A stretch of DNA of 64,000 nucleotides from Parasulfuritortus cantonensis (lineage in GTDB: Bacteria > Pseudomonadota > Gammaproteobacteria > Burkholderiales > Thiobacillaceae), in NCBI RefSeq assembly GCF_004337445.1, contig NZ_SJZB01000018.1, positions 1-64,000 of the forward strand, written 5' to 3'. A program made the translations under genes and the position numbers. Shown in pieces: positions 18,286 through 28,002 of this stretch. How positions within the stretch are numbered: the stretch's first letter is position 1; each line of letters opens with the position of its first letter. Below the pieces are notes generated by a model. The model ran no database searches. It saw only the letters and a program-made list of their open reading frames with translations, and was not told where the DNA came from.

Positions 18286-18965
18286 ACGTCCAGGGCGAGG
18301 GGGAAGGCAAACTGCTCGACTACCTCAGGTCGATGCTTCGTGAGCCGGCGATCATGGCCCGCCTGCGGGAGGAAACGGCGCAGGACCGCTTTGCGATCAT
18401 GCAGACGACGCCAGAGCAGGCACAGTTCCTGTCGTTCCTGGTCAAGCTGCTCGAGCCGCGCAAGGCGTTGGAGCTCGGCACTTTCACCGGGTACAGCGCG
18501 CTGGCCGTGGCGCTGTCCATGCCTGGCGACGGTCGTCTGGTGACCTGCGACATCAGTACCCGTTGGACCACCATGGCGCGCCGTTACTGGCATGAGGCCG
18601 GGGTCGACGGCATGATCGACCTGCGTCTCGGACCGGCATTGGCAACCCTGCGCGATCTGCTCGACCAGGGCGAGGCCGGGACATTCGACTTCATATTCAT
18701 CGATGCCGACAAAAGGGAATACGACGAGTATTACGAAGGCGCGCTGATCCTGGCCAAGCCGGGCGGGCTGATCGTGCTCGACAACGTCATGTGCATGGGC
18801 GGCGTCGTCGAGGCCACGGCCACCCAGGAGGCCCGGTGGAAACCCGGCAAGGCCAAGGCGGTGGCAATCATGCGGTCGCTGAACGAGAGGATCAGAAACG
18901 ACGCCCGGGTTGACCAGGTGATGCTGCCGTTTGCCGACGGCCTGACGCTGGTGCGCAAGCGCTGA
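18282..18965 (+). CDS. Class I, metal-dependent O-methyltransferase (catechol/caffeoyl-CoA type)
   Basis: The 227-residue enzyme matches the methyltransferase-3 family: L-E-L-G-T-F-T-G-Y-S is the SAM-binding loop (63-72), F-I-D-A-D-K holds the metal ligand Asp141, and L-D-N (166-168) completes the metal site. These enzymes methylate one hydroxyl of vicinal diols such as catechol or caffeoyl groups. The start overlaps the acyltransferase stop (ATGA), so it belongs to the cluster. In this setting a carrier-bound or free dihydroxyaryl substrate is plausible; that is inference. Confidence 0.85.
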   Translation: MNVQGEGEGKLLDYLRSMLREPAIMARLREETAQDRFAIMQTTPEQAQFLSFLVKLLEPRKALELGTFTGYSALAVALSMPGDGRLVTCDISTRWTTMARRYWHEAGVDGMIDLRLGPALATLRDLLDQGEAGTFDFIFIDADKREYDEYYEGALILAKPGGLIVLDNVMCMGGVVEATATQEARWKPGKAKAVAIMRSLNERIRNDARVDQVMLPFADGLTLVRKR

Positions 18966-19032
18966 CCTGCCGTCAAGACGGCCGGTTGCCCAAACCGCCC
19001 GTCGCCCGGTCCGCTCCGGGCACGCCACGGCG

Positions 19033-19082
19033 CGCGTGCCGGTTCGGCATGGCCGGCGTTGGGCAAAAAAAACCGGCACGCG
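19033..19082. repeat. 12-base perfect inverted repeat with 26-base spacer
   Basis: CGCGTGCCGGTT at 19033-19044 is the exact reverse complement of 19071-19082. A third partial copy of the GTGCCGG core lies at 19085-19091, so two alternative stems can form. The right arm also forms the minus-strand terminator described separately. It sits in the 316-base space after the O-methyltransferase gene. Confidence 0.65.
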
Positions 19083-19091
19083 GGGTGCCGG
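19065..19091 (-). terminator. Rho-independent terminator of the transglutaminase/DUF2126 operon
   Basis: Read on the minus strand, CCGGCAC and GTGCCGG form a seven-base stem with a CCCGC loop, followed by eight T. It lies about 190 bases past the DUF2126 stop and should end that operon. Confidence 0.75.
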
Positions 19092-19123
19092 GAGTGTGCG
19101 AAGGAAAACTAAAGAGGAGTCCA

Positions 19124-19180
19124 ATGAAGGAGTCCTCAGTGTCCCCGTTTGCGTCTTACAACGAGCATACAGTTCGGTAA
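19124..19180 (+). CDS. Possible 18-residue peptide with strong ribosome-binding site
   Basis: An ATG is preceded at proper spacing by AAAGAGGAG, one of the best Shine-Dalgarno matches in the window, and opens a frame of 18 codons (starting M-K-E-S-S-V-S-P and ending with TAA). The composition is Ser-rich with no hydrophobic segment. It could be a leader peptide, a remnant of a lost gene, or chance. It lies downstream of the inverted repeat and upstream of no plus-strand gene. Confidence 0.3.
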   Translation: MKESSVSPFASYNEHTVR

Positions 19181-19281
19181 AGTTCGCCCTCGCTTGGGCG
19201 CGCCCGGCCGCGCCGCTGCCGAGGCCGGGCGCCGAGTGCTTCCCGACCGCCCGGCCAGGCCGGCGTGCCGCGCTGCCGGGA

Positions 19282-21392
19282 TCAGCAATCCCGCGTGCGC
19301 AGGTCGAGATAAAAGCCGTTCAGCCCGGGGTGCGGGTCGGCCTCAGCGGCGACGGCGTCGACGCCGTCCTGGCGCTCCACCGTGATGCGCTCGGCCCGGC
19401 GGTTGGCGGCCTCCGCGAGACTGTCCGGCAGGCCGGGATAACCGCCGCCGGCGGGACGCCACTCGTGCAGGGTGACCAGGTAGGCTTCGGCCAGATCGGG
19501 GTGGCTCAGCCGCAGCCGGACCGGCGTCTGGCTGCCCAGCCCGGGGTGCAGGCCCCAGCCGGGCACGAAGCTGCGGTAGCGCAGGCCGAATACCTTGAGT
19601 TCCCCCTCTCGGTCCCGCTCCGGGCGCATGGGCAGTGCGACCGCGCAGGTGGCGATGCGCCAGGCCTGCCAGTCCGGTCCGGCTCCGGGCCGGGGGCGCA
19701 GACGTATTTCCAGGCGTGCCGTGCTGGCGTCGACGAGCCGGGAACTGCCGCCTTGTTCCGGACTGGCCGCATCGCCGAGCAATGGCCAGAACTCCAGGGC
19801 GCGGCGGATTTCCAGGACGCAGCCGGGCAGCTCGGCGTTGCCCAGGTGGCGGAATTCGTCCAGGCGCAGGCGCGCGGTGATCGCCTCGTCCAGTTCCAGG
19901 CCGGCGCTGGCCAGGGCGCCGAGGACCGCCTCCATGTCCTGTTCCAGGTAGAACGGCAGCGCGAACCGGTCATGCAGTTCGCGACCCCAGTCGAGCAGCG
20001 GCAGGGCATCGTCGCGGCAGGCCAGGAAGGCGACGAGGGCGCGCAGCAGGCAGGCCAGGGCAGTGGCCCGTTCGGGGCTGTGCTGCATGCGCAGGGCGCG
20101 GAATTCCACCAGGCCTTGTTTGCCACGGCTGCCCAGGAACGGGTTCCAGAGTTTCTCGATGTTGACCTCGGCACGGTGGCTGTTGCCCGCCGCGTCGCAG
20201 AGGAACGAGGCGAGACCGTGCCAAAGGTGTTCCGGCGAGGGCGCCGGGTCGCGTTCGAGCAGGGCAAGCGCCAACTGCAGTTCGTCGAAGGTATCCATGC
20301 CCCGTTCGTCCGTGCGGACCGATTGCCCGCCGCTGCCCATGTAGTCGTGGCAATACAGGTAGGACAGGGCCGGGTGCCGGTTCAGGAAGCGCACCAGGCG
20401 CGGCAGCAGGCGCGGCGCCAGCAGGAACGGGCTGGCGTCCGGGCTCGGCCCGCCCAGGGTGATCTGGCCGCCGCCGCCGGAGTCGGCGACGGCGCCGTTG
20501 TAATAGAGCCGATAGGGGGCCAGCCCCTCGTCCGCGGCCGTGGCGTAGATCGCCCGGCTGCGGGCGAGAAAGTCGCGGGCGTCGACGCTGGGGGCCGTGT
20601 TGACCTCGATGACGGCCGGGTCCGGGGTTACCGTGGTCCATTCGACCAGGGCATCCACGGGGGCGGATAGCCGGTCAGGCGCGGCCTGGGCAGGCCGCAG
20701 TCGGCCGCAGCCGCGGCCAGGCATTCGAGCACCGCCAGGAAGGTCGCCACGTCGGCGAACATCGGCAGTTCGACGGCCGGCACCGGGCCCTCGTCGGGCA
20801 GGCTCAGGGCGAACAGGTGGAGGCCGGCGGCCGCAAGGTCGTCCGTCAGGCCGCCCGCCGGCGTCGGCCGGGTGTGTACCGGCGCCCGGGCCAGGCGCGG
20901 GTCGTCGGGGGCCGGCATCGCGACGCCGGGGTCGGTGCGCAGCAGGACGCGCCGCTCACAGGCCGCCGCGCCGGCGACCGCGTCGACGTGCCAGCCGCGG
21001 CCGGTCAATTCCGCCGCCAGGGTGGCGGTCCAGGCGTCGAGGTCGGCCGGCGCCTCGGCGACCGGCCGGGGCGGCCAGACGGGGCGGCCGTCCCGGCGCC
21101 GGTAGAGGCCCAGGTTCCAGCGCGGCCGTTCTTCGCCGGGATATTGGCGGCCGACCGTGTGCAGCAGCAGGCTGCCCGGGAACCGGGCGCACAGGCGCTC
21201 GGCCAGGGTCTGGGCTCGCGCCTCCTTGTCGCCGCCGAGGGCTTGGTTGAGCCATTCCGGGGACTGCGCGGCGCGGTCGGTGAAGGTGGGCTCGGAACCC
21301 ACCCAGATGGTCAGCCCGCGGGCGGCGACGTCGGCGTCGTGGCGCGCCACGGCGGCGTCGAAGGCGGCGGCGCCGGAATCAGTCCTCGACAT
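19282..21392 (-). CDS. DUF2126 putative amidoligase-type protein, frameshifted
   Basis: The N-terminal part has the D-V-A-A-R-G-L-x-I-W-V-G-S-E-P-T-F-T block typical of DUF2126 proteins, which are usually fused to a transglutaminase domain. The C-terminal part carries T-V-T-P-D-P-A-V-I-E-V-N, S-Y-L-Y-C-H-D-Y and N-I-E-K-L-W-N-P-F. These halves are in two frames. The first ends after L-T-G-Y-P-P-P-W at the five C (minus strand) of 20659-20663, and one extra base restores a continuous 703-residue protein. The ATG at 21392 follows a GGAGGTG site and overlaps the transglutaminase gene by 14 bases. Function is unknown; a peptide-modifying role is inferred from family context. Confidence 0.78.
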
Positions 21393-22212
21393 GGATGCGC
21401 ACCTCCGCACGCAGGCTGGACGGGCTGTCGCCCTGGTAGCTGCCCTCGATCGGGGCGGCGTCTTCGGGATCGGCGGCGGCGGCGACCGCGACGTGGCGGT
21501 CGGCCACCGCCAAGCCGTGCGTGGGATCGAATCCGCGCCAGCCGCCGCCGGGCAGGTAGACCTCCGGCCAGGCGTGCATGTAGCGCGTGCTCGTGTCCGC
21601 GCGGCCCTGCTGGTAGCCACTCGCGAAGCGGCTCGCGATGCCCTGGCTCCGGCAGACCGCGGCGAACAGCACGGCGAGGTCCCGGCAGGCCCCGCGGCCG
21701 CGCCGCAGGGTTTCCTCGGGCCGGTGGGCGCGGCCGCTGTCGCGGATCTCGCGGTCGATGCGCCGGTGCAGGTCGGCGTTGAGGCGGTGGACGAATTCCA
21801 GCCCGTCCGCGGCCCCGGCACGGACCTGTGCCGCCAGCTCGAGGACCCCCCGCGGCGCCGCCGCGGCGCCGATCCAGGGCGCGAGGCGGCGCGCCAGGGC
21901 GGGGGCGTAGAGGGCGCCCCAGGGCATGGCCTCGGCCAGGTAGTCGTAAGGGTCGATCAGCCGGGTACGCGCTTCGAAACGGCTGCGGACGGTGAACTTC
22001 TCAGTCTCGCCGAGAAACCAGACCCGGGTGGCCAGGTTGCCGTCGGCGTCCAGCACGTCCGACCGGCCGGCCGGCATCGGCTCGATGTCGAGTTCGTGGC
22101 GCAGCAGTTCCGTGCCGCCGTCGCAACGCGGACGCAGGCGCAGCCAGTGCGGCCCAAGGCGCACCGGTCGGCTGTATCGGTACGTGGTGACGTGGCTCAC
22201 CTGGAAGTACAT
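21379..22212 (-). CDS. Transglutaminase-like cysteine peptidase family protein
   Basis: A 277-residue bacterial transglutaminase-like protein. A beta-rich N-terminal domain starts Y-F-Q-V-S-H-V-T-T-Y-R-Y. The catalytic core has Cys in G-R-G-A-C-R-D-L-A, His in Y-M-H-A-W-P-E-V-Y and Asp in G-F-D-P-T-H-G. Members cleave or form isopeptide or amide bonds. In many bacteria this domain is the N-terminal part of a DUF2126 protein of about 1100 residues; here it is a separate gene with its own partner downstream. The start at 22212 fits the usual family beginning. Confidence 0.88.
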   Translation of the reverse strand: MYFQVSHVTTYRYSRPVRLGPHWLRLRPRCDGGTELLRHELDIEPMPAGRSDVLDADGNLATRVWFLGETEKFTVRSRFEARTRLIDPYDYLAEAMPWGALYAPALARRLAPWIGAAAAPRGVLELAAQVRAGAADGLEFVHRLNADLHRRIDREIRDSGRAHRPEETLRRGRGACRDLAVLFAAVCRSQGIASRFASGYQQGRADTSTRYMHAWPEVYLPGGGWRGFDPTHGLAVADRHVAVAAAADPEDAAPIEGSYQGDSPSSLRAEVRIHVED

Positions 22213-22337
22213 CGCAGCACTCCGACGACGGACGCTTAATAGCATAGTCACATCGATTCGCCGGCCGCGTCCGGCGATTTCGGACTGCTTCGTCGGGTTG
22301 CCGGTCTGTGGCGAGAGTGTGACGGGCGGCCCGGCCC

Positions 22338-22373
22338 CGGCAAATTTTTGCCGCCCGGCCGAAATCGGGCGGC
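22338..22373. promoter_or_regulatory. Paired palindromes in a divergent intergenic region
   Basis: CGGCAAA and TTTGCCG (22338-22353) form a near-perfect palindrome. Partly overlapping it, GCCGCCCG (22350-22357) pairs with CGGGCGGC (22366-22373). They lie about 45 bases before the antiporter start, in the 205-base space shared with the transglutaminase gene. An operator is possible, but no known consensus matches. Confidence 0.35.
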
Positions 22374-22417
22374 CGCCTGCGGTACCCTTACCGGCTTCGG
22401 AGGGGTGACGCGGAGAC

Positions 22418-24058
22418 ATGGATTCGATCGAGGTTGTGTTGGCAATGCTGCTTGCGGTGGTGGCCAGCGGCTATCTGGTGCGCATGTTGCCGTTCTCCAT
22501 GCCCCTGCCGCTGGTGCAGATCGCCCTCGGTGCCCTGGTCGCGGCGGTGACCGTGCACGGCGTCGCCCTGGACCCGGAGATATTCTTCCTGCTCTTCCTG
22601 CCGCCGCTGCTGTTCCTGGATGGCTGGCGCATCCCCAAGACCGGCCTGTTCCGCGACAAGGGCATCATCCTGGCGCTGGCCTTCGGCCTGGTCGTCTTCA
22701 CGGTGCTCGGGGCCGGCCTGCTGGTGCACTGGCTGATTCCCGCCATGCCGCTCGAAGTGGCCTTCGCCTTCGCCGCCATCGTCTCGCCCACCGACCCGGT
22801 GGCGGTGTCCTCGATCGCCGCCCGGGTGCCCATCCCGAAGCGCCTGATGCACATACTCGAGGGCGAATCCCTGCTCAACGACGCTTCCGGCCTGGTCTGC
22901 TTCCGCTTTGCCGTGGCCGCGGTGATGACCGGCAGCTTTTCGCTCGGCACGGCATCGCTCACCCTGGTCTGGGTGTCGCTCGCCGGCGTTGCCGCCGGCG
23001 TCGCGGTGACCCTGGGTGTCAGCCTGGCGCAGAGCTGGCTGTCGCGCCATTTCGGGGAGGAGAGCGGGTCGCCCATCCTGATCAACCTGCTGACGCCGTT
23101 CGGCGCCTATCTGGTCGCCGAGCACGTCCAGGCGTCCGGCATCCTCGCCGCGGTGGCCGCCGGCATCACCATGAGCTACGTGGAACTGTCCGGGCGCGCC
23201 CTGGCCACCACCCGGGTGCAGCGTGCGGCGGTCTGGGAGATGGTGCAGTTCACCCTCAACGGCATCATGTTCGTTCTGCTCGGCGAACAGCTGCCGGGCA
23301 TCCTGCGCCGGGCCGCCGATTCCGTGGAGGAGGCCGGCCATCTGTCGCCCTGGTGGCTGCTCGCCTACGTCCTCGCGATCGGCGCCATCCTCGTCCTGCT
23401 GCGCTTCTGCTGGGTCTGGGCGGCCTGGCGCTTCAGCCTGTTCAAGGCGCGCCGCCAGGGCGGGGCGCTGCCCAAGCCGCGCCTGCGCATCATCGCCGTC
23501 ATGGCCCTGGCCGGCGTGCGCGGCGCGGTCACCCTGGCGGGCGTGCTGACCCTGCCGCTGCTGCTCCCGGACGGCGCCGAGTTCCCCGCCCGCGACCTGG
23601 TGATCTTCCTCGCCGCCTCGGTGATCCTGCTCTCGCTCCTGCTGGCCAGCGTCGGCCTGCCGCGCGTGCTGGAGGGGCTGACCCTGCCGGAAGAGCCGGC
23701 CGACCGCCTGGAGGAGGACCTCGCCCGCCACGAGGCGGCCCTGGCCGCCCTCGCCGCGATCGAGTCGACGCACCACGCCCTGGCGGCAGAAAGCGGCGCC
23801 GACGCCGACCTGTACGCCAACGCCGCGGTCAGGGTCATGGCCGACTACAGGCACCGCATCGACGACCGGGCGGTACCGGGCACGGTCGACGCCGGCCACT
23901 TGCGCCAGGCCGACCGGGCCGAGGTGGCGTTGCGCCTGGCGGCCCTGAAGGCGGAACGGGAGACGGTGTTCAAGCTGGCCCGCGACACGGCGATCTCGGA
24001 TGAGATATCCCGCAAGCTGGTGCGCCAGATCGACCTGATGGAGGCGCGCTACCGTTGA
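22418..24058 (+). CDS. CPA1-family Na+(K+)/H+ antiporter
   Basis: A 546-residue monovalent cation:proton antiporter of the NhaP/YjcE type. There are about twelve membrane helices up to residue 420. The ion-binding segment S-P-T-D-P-V-A-V-S-S (125-134) and the E-G-E-S-L-L-N-D-A-S-G motif (150-160) are intact. The cytoplasmic tail of about 115 residues is charged and helical, as in YjcE-like proteins. It would exchange Na+ or K+ for protons across the inner membrane for pH and ion balance. Confidence 0.9.
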   Translation: MDSIEVVLAMLLAVVASGYLVRMLPFSMPLPLVQIALGALVAAVTVHGVALDPEIFFLLFLPPLLFLDGWRIPKTGLFRDKGIILALAFGLVVFTVLGAGLLVHWLIPAMPLEVAFAFAAIVSPTDPVAVSSIAARVPIPKRLMHILEGESLLNDASGLVCFRFAVAAVMTGSFSLGTASLTLVWVSLAGVAAGVAVTLGVSLAQSWLSRHFGEESGSPILINLLTPFGAYLVAEHVQASGILAAVAAGITMSYVELSGRALATTRVQRAAVWEMVQFTLNGIMFVLLGEQLPGILRRAADSVEEAGHLSPWWLLAYVLAIGAILVLLRFCWVWAAWRFSLFKARRQGGALPKPRLRIIAVMALAGVRGAVTLAGVLTLPLLLPDGAEFPARDLVIFLAASVILLSLLLASVGLPRVLEGLTLPEEPADRLEEDLARHEAALAALAAIESTHHALAAESGADADLYANAAVRVMADYRHRIDDRAVPGTVDAGHLRQADRAEVALRLAALKAERETVFKLARDTAISDEISRKLVRQIDLMEARYR

Positions 24059-24207
24059 AGCAGGGGCCCGCAGCGGACCGGCTTCCGCCGCACCGGGGCT
24101 ATAGCCGGCGCCGGTTTTGCCGATAAAGGGGCACGTGGCGCGGTTGGCCGGCGCGGTTGTCTGGTGCGCCGGCCCGTGCGCCACCCCATGAGGCGCGGAG
24201 ACAGCGA

Positions 24208-26873
<2,666 letters not shown>

Positions 26874-26886
<13 letters not shown>

Positions 26887-27437
26887 ATCGGTCGGCCGAG
26901 GGCGCGGTAACGCGCGATCACCGCGCTGGCCGGTTCCGCCAGGACGCCGCGCCGGACCTCGATGCCGGCCCGCTCCAGCGCCGCATAGGAGGCCGCATCG
27001 ACGGGCCCTTCGTCGAAGCCGGCCTGGCGGGCGGCGGCGGCCGGGGCGGCGCAGACCAGGCGCCGGACACCGCTCCACAGGATGCCGCCGAGGCACATCG
27101 CGCAGGGTTCGCAGGAGGTGTACAGGGCGTAGCCGGGTGCCCGGTTGAGGGTGTAGCGCCCGAGCGCCCGTTGGGCCCGCATGATGGCCAGCATCTCGGC
27201 GTGCAGGACCGAACTGTTCAGGCGCACCACGCTGTTGACGCCGACCGCCAGCAGGCGGCCCTGGTCGAGACTGAATATCGCCGCCCCGAAGGGGCCGCCG
27301 CTGGCGCGTTCGACGTTCTCGCGCGCCAACTCGACCGCCAGTGCCATGCGCGCCGCGTCGTCGGCGAAGACGCGGCCGACCGCCTCGTAGGGCGTCGCCC
27401 AGTCCGGCAGGTCGAGGGCGAGACAGGCCTGCGCCAC
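26874..27437 (-). CDS. Nucleoside/guanine deaminase-family protein
   Basis: A 187-residue zinc-dependent deaminase of the CDA superfamily. The zinc ligands are His in L-H-A-E-M and the two Cys of E-P-C-A-M-C; the Glu of H-A-E is the proton shuttle. G-G-P-F-G-A-A-I-F is the typical N-terminal strand. The family includes guanine deaminase and TadA; the C-terminal I-Y-N-P and the D-E-G-P segment fit a guanine deaminase-like enzyme better than TadA. A GTG start (27437) gives 30 extra N-terminal residues; Met31 (27347) is an alternative. It overlaps the kinase gene tail-to-tail by 13 bases. Confidence 0.8.
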
Positions 27438-27443
27438 GGCGCC

Positions 27444-27920
27444 TCAGCGCGCCGGGATGGCGATCCCGGCAGCGGCGATCTCGGCGGCGATCGCGTCCAC
27501 GAGCACGGGCAACACCGCCTCGACGATCGGCGTCAGGCCCATGTGGGTGGCCAGGCTTTCCGGCTCGACACCGAACAGCACCGTGTGTTCGGGCGCCTCG
27601 TGGGTGATGACCAGGGTGGCCAGGACGTCGGGCAGGCCGACCTGGTGAGGCGACAGCTTGGTGCGGAACAGGGCCGGGATCTCCTCGTCCTTGAGCCGCA
27701 GGAGGGTGCCGGGCGCCCTGCCGGCGCGGACGCAGTCGGCAATGATCAACAGGTTGCAGTTGGCGAGGTCGTCGAGCAGTTCCATGGCCGAGGTGCCGCC
27801 GTCGAGCAGATCGACTTCGGCGGGGACTTGGTAACGGCGGCCGAGTTCTTCGATGGCGCGCACACCGATGCCTTCATCGGTGAGCAGGATGTTGCCGACG
27901 CCGAGGACTACGATACGCAT
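27444..27920 (-). CDS. hybD: Hydrogenase maturation protease
   Basis: A 158-residue nickel-dependent endopeptidase of the HybD/HyaD family. It removes the C-terminal extension of the [NiFe] large subunit after metal insertion. The start V-V-L-G-V-G-N-I-L-L-T-D-E-G-I-G-V holds the metal-binding Glu17-equivalent. Asp in L-L-D-G-G-T and His in V-I-T-H-E-A are the other expected ligands. The substrate is the HybC encoded just upstream. A terminator-like hairpin separates the two, so the protease is probably made in smaller amounts. Confidence 0.93.
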   Translation of the reverse strand: MRIVVLGVGNILLTDEGIGVRAIEELGRRYQVPAEVDLLDGGTSAMELLDDLANCNLLIIADCVRAGRAPGTLLRLKDEEIPALFRTKLSPHQVGLPDVLATLVITHEAPEHTVLFGVEPESLATHMGLTPIVEAVLPVLVDAIAAEIAAAGIAIPAR

Positions 27921-27940
27921 GGCTGGGTCTTCCATAGACG

Positions 27941-27967
27941 AAAAAACACCCGGCCGAGGCCGGGTGT
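27941..27967 (-). terminator. Rho-independent terminator between hybC and hybD
   Basis: On the minus strand, ACACCCGG and CCGGGTGT form a strong stem with a six-base loop (optionally two more pairs), followed by six T. It lies about 35 bases after hybC and 20 bases before hybD. It likely terminates most transcripts, allowing limited read-through into hybD. Confidence 0.8.
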
Positions 27968-28002
27968 CGCAATGATCTCATTCCTGAGGGAGGAGGGGAA
28001 AC

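Noticed and set aside
14220-18965. The 14.8-19.0 kb cluster as an integrative island at the tRNA
   Set aside because: No integrase gene and no repeat of the tRNA 3' end were found; a gene set inserted by other means remains possible.
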